From Nematostella vectensis (taxonomy: Eukaryota > Cnidaria > Anthozoa > Actiniaria > Edwardsiidae): DNA of 64,000 nucleotides. Both the position numbers and the translations under genes were made by a program. How positions within the stretch are numbered: position 1 is the first letter of the stretch; the number at the start of each line of letters is the position of its first letter. Positions 54,901-64,000 of the stretch are shown piece after piece. The notes below the pieces were generated by a model, which was not told the DNA's origin, did no database searches, and saw nothing but the letters and a program-made list of their open reading frames with translations. The stretch lies in assembly GCF_932526225.1 (NCBI RefSeq), contig NC_064043.1, positions 2,129,501 to 2,193,500 of the forward strand. Direction: 5' to 3'.

Positions 54901-55376
54901 ATTAAATCAAGAGAGAAGGGGAAAAGTAACTGAAGTACATAAAAGAAATGTTTACGACGCGTTTGATTTGATGTGAGGAAAATAGCGCAAGAAATTGGCT
55001 ACAGCGTGCGTTGTTTAGATATTATATCACTACAAATTCTCTGGCGAGGATTCGGAATATTTCTGCTGAGGACGACTGACTTTTGCAATATTTTCTTGGT
55101 CTTTGTTGGCGTAAATTTACCATGATTGCAATAATAACAGACCACACTTACAGTATTAAGTGCTTATACTTGCCAAAAAGACATGATTATTAAACCATTA
55201 ATAAATAACAACACGGCACTCACCAAAACACCAGACCAAACCGCTAAGGCAAGCTCTACCGTGAAAACGCGCGGCAGTCCGTGAGTCTGCTCCGCCAAAC
55301 CGAAAATAAGACAAAGGCAACCCAGCAAAATCTGTGCGACTGCGGAGAGTCGCGTATGCCTACGGTTGAAGGCCAT
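51875..55376 (-). CDS. MS4A/CD20-like four-transmembrane protein B, about 186 aa, three exons
   Basis: Exons are 55376-55224, 53571-53500 and 52210-51875, all phase 0. Exon 1 starts MAFNRRHTRLSAVAQILLGC (TM1), then a short loop and AVWSGVL, the start of TM2. The 72-base exon 2 (VCMTGVLGVMATRRQHENTP) completes TM2; the W(S/G)G...G.L...A pattern is that of MS4A proteins. Exon 3 holds TM3, a large loop with two Cys (SECSTNS, PQCKTK), TM4 and a Cys cluster CCCKAGRC. Reading to the TAA gives a very short tail. Alternatively a donor at AG|GTGCTT (51914) leads to a tail exon I could not find. The exon plan parallels MS4A-A about 40 kb away on the same strand, though A splits TM3 and TM4. Function as a membrane adaptor is inferred from family only. 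Confidence 0.6.
52325..52432. mobile_element. Short MITE-like element
   Basis: ACCGTAGCAGG (about 52334) and its inverse CCTGCTACGGT (about 52420) bound a ~100-bp GC-rich segment with a GGGGGCACGTGCCCCC palindrome. No firm target duplication. It lies in the intron between exons 2 and 3 of MS4A-B. Confidence 0.5.
52497..52652. mobile_element. hAT-like MITE, about 156 bp
   Basis: The ends are inverted: CAGGGGCGTAGGCAGG on the left and CCTGCCTACGCCGCTG on the right. The flanks share CTGATCTTC, overlapping the element ends, so the target duplication is either the 8-bp TGATCTTC (hAT size) or a 5-bp ATCTT. No coding capacity. Located in an intron of MS4A-B. Confidence 0.65.
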
Positions 55377-57790
55377 ACTACGTTGATAACGGAAGGCTGT
55401 GTTTGTGGGCCTCAGTGTTAGGTATTGACACGTCTGCGAGTTTGAATCATGAGCTCAAGTGATTATGGTTTTGAGAGGTTGGCGCACGCGTGCAGATGGC
55501 GCCAATGTTTATCAGGCCTGAGCGACACGCGGTTCTAGTGCCGTAAATATTGATTTCAACGCTCCTCCCCCTGATGATAGACCTAAAGGATTGACTGTCT
55601 TTAAGCGAAATTCTTCGTTATTCCGCCTGCATAAATATTACTTATAAATACATAAACAAATAAATGTAAAACATTATTACACACAAATGATAAAATATCT
55701 GACTGTATGTCGTATGTTTTGCTGATTTGCTAACACTACACCACACTTGATGTGTTAGTTGTTAGAGTACGGCACTTAATCAGGACCCCCTTTTTAGAAA
55801 ATACCTTTTTAGGAAACGGCGCACCATATCTCAGTTCGTAGACTCAAGTGGTCTGTCTGTCATGGAGTGGCTGCCTGGGGAGCAAGTTTCCTCTTTCTGT
55901 GGCACCGAAATTGTCCGCTCACACAACATTGAGTACCGCCATAAAAAAAACAATTAGTCGAGGCTATTGCAATACCATTTTAGATAAAAGGGAAAAACGA
56001 TTAAATGCCCAAACCATACCGATCGTCACGTGGTCTATCTTTGCAACCGCTTTTAGTTTCGGGCTGACTGTGTGACCTTTACAACAAGGGAGCCCGAAGA
56101 AAATAGCGGTAGCAGGGGCGAGGGGACTAAGTAAGGACAAGAGAGCATAAGATATGCTCTCTTGGTAAAGAATACAAACGGCTGTATAAAAAGTTTGATG
56201 TAAGTCTGCTACGGGAAAGTAAAGGCCTCTAGCCAAACAATGGGTCAGCGGTACTATTGAAGAGCCATGAATATTAAAAAGCCTTAACCAGCCATACCGT
56301 TGTTTTCATTTGACCGTGGAAGAAAATTCATGTGATGAAATTTCGAAATAACCATCTACAAATAAAGATTTATACTTAATTTACCAATTAAACCTATAAT
56401 AAAGCAGAAGTTTCCCTTAATCAGCCGATGGAAATGGTGCTTTCTCAACTAAGTATTTTGGTAGGATGACAAAATGGCGGCTAGCAAAGATTCTTTTAAA
56501 CCTTATTTCAAGGTTTGTGGAATATTTGGACTCCCCTAGCGAAGAACCAACTTTATATCTAACGTGTCACCATGACAACTATAAAACTTTAATGTCGAGT
56601 GCAGCTTTACAACCGTCGTCAGAAGTAAAATAATCTCGTTAATTTACCGACAAAATTAGCAGGATTTACTAAACCACTTAGCGACCTTATTAACTTTTCC
56701 TAGTGCATAAACTTCGCTCAAAAGAGGCGCCATTGTCAAAAGTCGTGACAGGTAAATAGTGATTGTCAGCAAACAAAACGTTTAGATTGGTCGCAACCTT
56801 GCCTGAAAGAGCCGTCTAAAGAGATCTTGATAAATCTACTCGAACAACTTTGAGGTGGCCGCTACAATCTTTAACAACATAGCTTTCTAACTACACGCCC
56901 TGGACAATTTTATTATTCGGAATAAAGTACAGCTAGGAGGTTGTACAAGCTAGATGTGCTTAAAAATATCCGGTCCGAACAGAGCAGGAAGAAGGGTTAC
57001 TTGAGTTAATTAATGGTCTGTTGGGATATAGTCGACTCTGATTGGCTGTCGTGTGTTCAGTCATTCGCATATCCCGAAGTAGTGGGACCCCTCATTGGTG
57101 CCCTGCGGCAGTGAAAATCTCGATAAAAATCAGAATTATACATCTCTCAACAGAGGGACCCAGGATTCCATAAAAAGAACTAAAAGTCGATCGATCACAG
57201 CGAGTCCCTTCACTGGTCAGTGGATGGATCTGAGCCGGTCTAAACCTTAAAAAAGTCAACGTGTTCGTGTAAACCTTTAGTCACCGAGGGATGCGTGAAG
57301 ATCCAGCTAACTACACTACATATCAAACCATCTTGTCGAGATCCTAAGGTAGGATCAAACTGATGTTTCGTTTTTTATCATCTTTTATTGCCTGAATAGA
57401 AACCCTGCGACATACTCTTACGTGGCCAGCGTTTAGATACCAATTATCATGCTATCAACCCCAGCGGTTTCATGCATCGAGAAATGTCGGATTCACTTGA
57501 TGATGTGCTAATGTGAGTAGGAGATAGCGGTTCAAGAGGCGATAAGGGTTCGGATGCATTCAGACTTTATTAGGGATGTGGTTATCGCAAACATAAGCTT
57601 GTTTACAGGTGTAGAAGATCTATCATTCCATTGCTAGATTCAAGTGAGATATCGGTGCGCTACGCTAAATAATGTAATCTGCCCCAAGCGTGCAGCTAGT
57701 ATTAATTGTAATAATCCAGTTATACGGTTCATGACATTGGTCCGTAGACCAATATAATGGACCGGAGGTCTGTAATGGATACGCCAGTAT
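55377..57790. other. Intergenic, no supported gene
   Basis: The 5' flank of MS4A-B followed by unique AT-rich sequence. Short ORFs at 55848-56236 overlap on both strands without splice or motif support. Confidence 0.4.
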
Positions 57791-57799
57791 GGACCGGGC

Positions 57800-58372
57800 T
57801 GCACTGGTATGTAGGGAGTTGGTGTATACGGGTTGTATGGACCGGGGAGCTGTATACTGGTAGTATGGACCGGGGTGCAGTATACCACTAGTATGGACTG
57901 GGTGTGTATACCGGTATGGACCGGGATGCTGTATACCGGTAGTATGGAACGGGGTGCTGTATACTGGTAGTATGGACCGGGGTGCTGTATACTGGTAGTA
58001 TGGACCGGGGTGCTGTATACTCGTAGTATGGACCGGGGTGCTGTATATCGGTAGTATGGACCGGGGTGCTTTATACTGGTAGTACGGACTGAGTGCTGTA
58101 TATCGGTAGTATGGACTGGGGTGTTGTATACTGGTAGTATGGACCGGGGTGCTGTATACTGGTAGTATGGACCGGGGTGCTGTATACTGGTAGTATGGAC
58201 CGGGGTGCTGTATACTGGTAGTATGGACCGGGGTGCTGTATATCGGTAGTATGGACCGGGGTGCTGTATATCGGTAGTATGGACCGGGGTGCTGTATACT
58301 GGTAGTACGGACTGAGTGCTGTATATCGGTAGTATGGACTGGGGTGCTGTATACCGGTAGTATTGAACCGGG
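57800..58372. repeat. 28-bp tandem repeat, about 20 copies
   Basis: The unit contains AGTATGGACCGGGGTGCTGT and ATACTGGT or ATATCGGT. A shorter unit (ACGGACTGAGTGCTGTATATC) appears twice about 225 bp apart, showing block duplication. The minus-strand ORF at 57640-58404 comes from the stop-free unit and is not called a gene. Confidence 0.92.
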
Positions 58373-58384
58373 TGGTGTTCAAAT

Positions 58385-59840
58385 GTACATCGTAAAATTT
58401 TCAAGGCAAGAACATGTGAAAATTGTTTTTATACATAATAAAAAGCAAACGTACTGATACGAAAACTAATGTCGTGTTCCCGAGTAGATTCGAGTAACCG
58501 AGGCTTCGAGTTATCAGAATTCTACTGTGCATGCATACGCTTATGTATACATAAAATTACTCACATTCTGATACGTTTTGTTTAGTTTTTAAAACACTCA
58601 TTCAAAATGGATAGGTTTAACGTCATTCATCAATACCACGTCCGAATAACATTGTTTTGGTTTCGGTCATGTACACTTGTTTACACAAAGAAAAATACAT
58701 TAATTATTGAAAAAAAAAAAAGGAAATAAAAAATACATACATTAATAATGAAATCAGTAGGCATGGATATAGCTGTACTTGTACCAATACTGATATAAAG
58801 GTGCGAACTGATGAAAATTGCTTTTTGTTGATCTGTTGATCTGGTTAAGCTTTGCACCTCACCTGACCATTTGATGGCGACGGCAAGGACAACGAAATCG
58901 AAAAAGGTGCCTTCTCGCGTTGAAAAATCTACTCCAGTTTAACTGCAATAAAATTAGCTAAACAATATAGCCAGAGACAGGTAGAAATATACTAAGGACA
59001 TCAGTTCTACTGGAGCGAGCGTAGGAGTTTACATGCAAACGTCCGCGTCCTCAATTGACCGTGAAATTGGGAATTTTCACGTCGTGGTTTGGTGGGATAA
59101 ACGGCTGAATTTTATCAGAGAGAACGCATTTTCACATGCTGCTATTAAATCCTGAATCAAATTCCATTGTTTTCTGCCGTCATCGTCCACGTTCCCGTCT
59201 TCGTTGCTGGTCTCTGATGTCTCACAGACGCCGAGCGATAACAAATTCCAAAAGCAAATCTCTAGAAAACAATTAAGCAGGCAAACATTGGCTTAAGGCT
59301 CGGTAAAATATGAGAGAGTAAATATATCGAGCAATCGCTGCAAAAAAAAATATTCTAGCATTCTAGCAAAAAGATATTCTAGCAAAAAATATCCGACAGA
59401 TATCAAATGGTCTTTTTTTAACTAACCAGTTAAAGATGTTGCGAACTTCGTGTTTTCGGGGTTTTCGTTCCGGAAAACTATCAAAGCCTACAAGTAGGCT
59501 AAGATGTTCCCAATAGATTGGGGTGAAAGTTTTTATTAGAAATCACTTTTTTTAAGCGAAAAGTAAGACCGCTTTATTTTTTTTTTTGATGTTCTGATTG
59601 GACTTACAATGAGAAACAGGCTATAGGCCACCAAATATCAGAAATATTCCTTTGCAAGCACTTGTAAGCACCAGAAAAAAGCCAAAAATCAAATCAATTG
59701 TGTGCAATTTCAGGGGATCATTTGCGAGCCCGTCGAAAATTTTATGACTTCCCGATAACTAAATCGCTGTTACAGTATACTGTGCGCTGAATGCACCAAA
59801 TGGTTATGTATTCGACTTTCCATATTTTTCGTTCTTTTTA
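58385..59840. other. Intergenic, no supported gene
   Basis: AT-rich, with A- and T-runs. No exon, RNA gene or repeat array is visible. Confidence 0.4.
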
Positions 59841-59850
59841 AAGCTCGCTC

Positions 59851-61831
59851 AGGAGTTAGTGCATCTATTCAAACATTCTAGTTCAAGAGCACGACTTCCT
59901 TGGTGTTTACAAAGTGCATTAGCGACATGTCTCGGGTTTGGGTCGTGTGCGCGTCACGTCTCATCACCCCGCCTTGGAGTGTACGTGACAAATCCAGCAC
60001 CTTGTGCACGTGGTGTTATCGCGGGAACGGTAAGTAATACGATTAAATGTGTGTTAACGGTGATTAATCATATCATCGTTTGGGGATAAAGACACAATAA
60101 GTCTGAAAACCAATGCATAGAAGGTAACGAAGACTTCCTACTGTGTAAACCCGATGACTCCATATTCACACCAAAGTTTGTGATTGTCAGGTCCGTAGAC
60201 ACAGGGGACACAAGGACGGTAGGACCACGGAATGGTAGGACCCCGGAATGGTAGGACCACGGAATGGTAGGACCCCGGAATGGTTCGGAGCACTTCCAAG
60301 CATGCAAGCACCAGGGGGTTTGTGCGACAGTGGAGCATTTAAGTTTTTAAAAAAATCGAGTAATGAGCATATTTTGATTGTTTTGGCAAAAGCATCGGGA
60401 CATTTACTTGGGCAGCGCACAGGTAAATAATAGTTTGCTTGTTGCTTGATTTCTTTATGCACCAAGGATTCATAAGTGATCTACATCTTTCAGTATGGAG
60501 ATTGCCTAAACATTCAAGCCTTACAAATAACGAGTACACCATGCTTGTGGATGTGTGATCAGCAGAAAACCAGAAAACTTGCCTATCATTTGGAAACGTG
60601 ATTGTGACGCGGTGATAAAGTCACGTGATTTTGACGCGGTGATCAGTGAAACGTCACATGATTGTGACGCGGGGATAAAGTCACGTGATTGTGACGCGGG
60701 GATAAAGTCACGTGATTGTGACGCGGTGATTAAGTCACGTGATTGTGACGCGGGGATAAAGTCACCTGATTGTGACGCGGTGATTAGTGTGAACTCTCGT
60801 GATTGTGAAGCGGTGATCAGTGTTAAGTCACGTGATTGTGACGCGGTGATTAAGTCGCGTGATTGTGACGCGGTGATTAAGTCGCGTGATTGTGACGCGG
60901 TGATAAATTCGCGTGATTATGACGCGGTGATTAAGTCGCGTGATTGTGACGCGGTGATTACTGTAAAGTTGCGTGATTGTGACGCGAGTGATTAGTGCTT
61001 AAGTCACGTGATTGTGACGCGGTGATTAGTGTAAAGTCGCGTGATTGTGACGCAAGTGATTAGTGCTTAAGTCACGTGATTGTGACGCGAGTGATAAGTG
61101 TTAAGTCACGTGACTGTGACGCGTGCTTAGTATAAAGTCACATGATTGTGACGCGATGATCAGTGTTAAGTTACACGATTGTGACGCGGTGATCAGTGTT
61201 AAGTCAGGTGATTGTGACGCGGTGATTAGTGTTAAGTCACGTGATAGTGTAAAGTCACGTGATTGTGACGGTGGCGCGGTGGCTAGTGCAAATTAGCGGT
61301 GATTCTTGAGTCTGGTCCGTACCAGCACTTTATTTATGGGAACGAAACTCACTGATATTCCTGATGACTGTCTTAACACCATATCAGTTATTTTAACGTT
61401 AGTGATTTCGGTAGCTACCTTCGGGAAATTTCTAGACCGTGTGCACAGGTAGGCCGAAACTGAAAGCGGCTGGCGCCGAGTTGACTTGCCTGCCAAACCT
61501 TCCATGTCTCGGGAATGTCTATCCGTCACCTGTTATATATCTGGCGGGTAGCAGTCGCCACAGAGGACAGGGGTCAGACTAATAAAATGAGGCCGCTATT
61601 AATAACCCACTAGAAGATTCACTCAATGCATGTGTCATATTGTATATCGATGCCACATTTGGGCACACTTCCTGGCTCTGAATGGAAGGTTTTATTAGAT
61701 TTGCGCTCGCACGCACCATCAGACCGTGGCACGCGATCGCAGTTTGCACTCATTCCTATTGATACTATCACGAAAAAGGCGGGAAAAGCATTAACAGTTC
61801 CCGGAATCTACCACTGTTACCTTCAAGGTAG
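59851..61831 (+). CDS. Tentative exons of an unrecognised plus-strand gene
   Basis: Three candidate exons have coding-like frames and good donors. The first is about 59851-60029, after TCGCTCAG, reading ELVHLFKHSSSRARLP and ending GGAACG|GTAAGT. The second is about 61337-61458, with an ATG and MGTKLTDIPDDCLNTISVIL, a membrane-like stretch, ending CACAG|GTAGGC. The third is about 61614-61829, containing GSEWKVLLDLRSHAPSDRGT and GKALTVPGIYHCYLQ, then G|GTAGG. Phases allow exon 1 to join exon 3 but not exon 2 to join exon 3, so exon 2 may belong to another transcript. I do not recognise a family. Weak evidence. Confidence 0.3.
60235..60290 (+). repeat. Short tandem repeat GGTAGGACC(A/C)CGGAAT
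   Basis: About four copies of a 16-bp unit, alternating ACGGAATGGTAGGACC and CCGGAATGGTAGGACC, between 60218 and 60288. Confidence 0.75.
60595..61275. repeat. 27-bp tandem repeat carrying E-boxes
   Basis: The unit contains GTCACGTGATTGTGACGCGG and TGATTAA or GATAAA, about 24 copies, with length variants that insert GTGTTAA or GTGTAAA. Roughly ten units keep the palindromic E-box CACGTG in a TCACGTGA context; others have CGCGTG. Each also has TGACGC, a CRE-like half site. A 146-residue ORF from the in-frame period is not called. Confidence 0.9.
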
Positions 61832-61849
61832 GATATCGATAGCCTAACA

Positions 61850-64000
61850 CTTGGCGCATATGATCACGTGTTTTTCTGTGTCCTTAGGGTCCTGATTATT
61901 GCGGCGTCTCGGAGTGAACTGATAAGTTGTTTATTGATTACCATTACCGTTTTAAGGTCATCCATGCTTTTAGAGGGTCCATATGTGCTCAATTGCCTCC
62001 TAGAATACTCGCCCGTACCGTTACTCGCAGTCCTCAAGGAATGAACGCGTTATTACAGTAAAACCTCTTTAAAGCCACCCTCAATTAAATGGCCACTTGT
62101 TCAAAACAGTCTCTGCCATTCGCACCAAGGTGCGAGAAAGCGTTCATTTCCATCGGCAGAACTGGGGAAATTATTTAATATTATTCGGTAAATAAAGCAT
62201 TATTTAATAATAAGGCATTATTTTCAGGTGGTTATTAGAGATTTCTTTTCCTAAATTGTCAATAACAAATGTCTGGCTGACAGGGTCTCTTTAAGTCCCT
62301 ACGCGAGTTTTTTTTCTTAAATGAATTTTAATATAGCATAAAACAAAGTTAAGACTTGCATGGCTATAAACATAACACAAATAATAGAAGACAAAATATA
62401 GGAAAACCTTTTGCCTTTTTGGTCTATTAATGATCATAAAACGTTAAAGTAATTAGTGGATGTACCTCAAGTTTTGGTCAAACGGCTCCTGTGGATTTTA
62501 CCCGAAAAGTCTTAATTGCGGTCTTTTCAAATTAACACAAAATAGTACCGTCTCAAGAGAAAGATTAAATTTTAAATCTTAGTTTTGCACCACACAGTAA
62601 ATAGAATGAAGAGTGAAAAAAGTATTGAAATCGCGGTTAAAATGGATCTGATGTGAAAGGGGTAGGGGTGGCGATGAAGTGGAGGATGGTGATGGTGGTG
62701 GTGAGGTTGATAAATCAATTATAGGAAAACGACCCTTTTCTTAATTTTACTCCGTGATTAAGATTGAGATTGAGATTGAGATTGAGATTGAGATTGCCGC
62801 GGAGGCAGTGATCGTGTAAGTTGGACTCTTTCGAACGTGTTCACGAAATAGTGCTTCATGCAAATTAGTATTTACAAAAAACACATTATTCGGAAATGTT
62901 TTGCTCTCGCCCCAGCCCACCTCGAACACGCGCGTCACAGGATTCCCATTATTCTAAAACAAAACATTCTGAATATCCCCGAAAGAGCCGACATGCAGTT
63001 TCCAATAAGACTTGTAATCCTTCGCCGCACCACAAGCACTAGGTGCTTTTTTCCTAGCAAACTCCAACAATACATCACAAACCAAATAAAGGCACAATTG
63101 AAGACAAGACAAACGAGGAAGTTTATTACATAGCAATTAGCATACATTAGCATCGCATTTCACAGACGGCGCATGTCAGCATATCGCGATGGCCCGGGCG
63201 CCGCGTCCAATGCATTACACCCTTGGCGCCCATTTATCCCTCATACATGTGATATTGTGACGTGAAGTGGTCTAAGTATCGTCCGACCCCTCACAATTAT
63301 CTTTGATTGGTAAATAATATCTTGTTAATTAGGTGACCAGAGAAAGAATAAACCAATCGGGGCAGAGCGCATGAATGCCTCGGGCTAGGCCTCAACTTGC
63401 TTGCTTAGTTACAATTAATTTTCAGACTGTACAGCATCGCACACATCGCGTTTAAAACGCCATTGAGTAGTCCCTCGCGACAAATATTGGCGCCCTCGTT
63501 GAACTGAATTATTCGTGGTTTGACATTCCGACGTTTGAATGTCCCTGGTAAAGAGACCTTGTTGAGAAGTCAAGGATAGTCAAGAATAAGGTCTTAGTTG
63601 TGTCGCCTGACAACAGCGCGCGCGATATCGCTCACCTTGAATGAATCAACCATTAGCATAGCATTGTAGGTAAATACTCGGTTTTCTTAGCGCTAAAGCA
63701 ACCGTAGAATTATTGTGTTGACATTATAGCTTAATTCTGCGTCCAGCTGTGAGCGAGAAAAAAATCATCAGTGGTGAATAGCATTCCACAGAGTAGATTC
63801 TCCAGTCAATCACGGCGTCAAAGTGTCATATTACTATGAAGCTCTCTAAATATAGCACGCTATACTAGACTAAGAACTAGTGATTGGACGGCCGGCCTCA
63901 GGTTCACTGTTTTATTTCTCTACTTAGGAAGGTTTCTGCACCGATGCCCACGGACTTGTGAGTTCATCCACTTGTGCGACGAAGGGCAATATTATAAAAC
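61850..64000. other. Right end, no supported gene
   Basis: Contains a GATTGA hexanucleotide microsatellite at about 62759-62795 and overlapping short ORFs on both strands at 62858-63153 that I cannot support. The last 35 bases include GCGACGAAGGGC, similar to the dispersed motif near 4400. Confidence 0.35.

Noticed and set aside
57640..58404. 254-aa minus-strand ORF rich in PVHTTSIQHPGPYY
   Set aside because: 28-bp satellite read in rotating frames; no promoter, splice site or domain.
60555..60995. 146-aa ORF of CDAVIKSRD repeats
   Set aside because: 27-bp satellite; no supporting gene structure.
62747..63153. Overlapping 60-91 aa ORFs on both strands
   Set aside because: No family motif, splice logic or start context.

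Overview
The window is animal nuclear DNA. Genes are split into small exons with GT-AG introns, head-to-head promoters, animal-specific families and many transposons and minisatellites. The mix of Porcupine, class A GPCRs, CD20-like four-TM genes, a Ty3-type LTR element and short intron-filling minisatellites fits a cnidarian such as a sea anemone, but no single feature proves the species. Gene models were joined by hand from splice signals and reading phase. No RNA-level support was available.

Layout. A minus-strand gene of unknown function (406-4148) holds a 1.9-kb 28-bp satellite in an intron. About 4 kb without a convincing gene follows. Next is an intronless type II membrane glycosyltransferase-like gene (8239-9564) whose C-terminus runs into a 48-bp satellite. 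A minus-strand five-exon MS4A/CD20-like gene (10838-13685) comes next. A 12-bp satellite (15597-17275) encodes the last residues of a minus-strand class A GPCR (17217-18242). A broken GPCR lies at 21281-22130. A minus-strand five-exon gene (23068-26894) joins a TFPT-like coiled coil to an Nhp10-like HMG box and looks like an INO80 subunit. It shares a ~360-bp divergent promoter region with a plus-strand eleven-exon Porcupine gene (27254-48673; 467 aa reconstructed).

Porcupine intron 9 is 14 kb, nearly all of it a ~9.2-kb array of 17-bp units. The array is split by a complete, apparently young Ty3-type LTR retrotransposon (42814-47322) with matching 175-bp LTRs and a 5-bp target duplication. 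Downstream lie a 33/45-bp satellite (49120-50335), a second MS4A-like gene (51875-55376, minus), a 28-bp satellite (57800-58372), a 27-bp satellite rich in CACGTG E-boxes (60595-61275) with weak flanking exon candidates, and about 2 kb with nothing recognisable.

The strongest unexplained pattern is that tandem duplication repeatedly starts at gene boundaries. Exon ends with their 5' splice donors are copied in tandem at Porcupine exon 3, at MS4A-A exons 2 and 4, and probably at the MS4A-B TM4 exon. The giant 17-bp array looks like amplification of the Porcupine exon-9 donor itself. Two other genes end inside satellite sequence. Functionally, Porcupine (Wnt acylation in the ER) and the INO80-type protein (chromatin remodelling) share only a promoter region. 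The two MS4A-like genes are relatives. I see no operon-like pathway.
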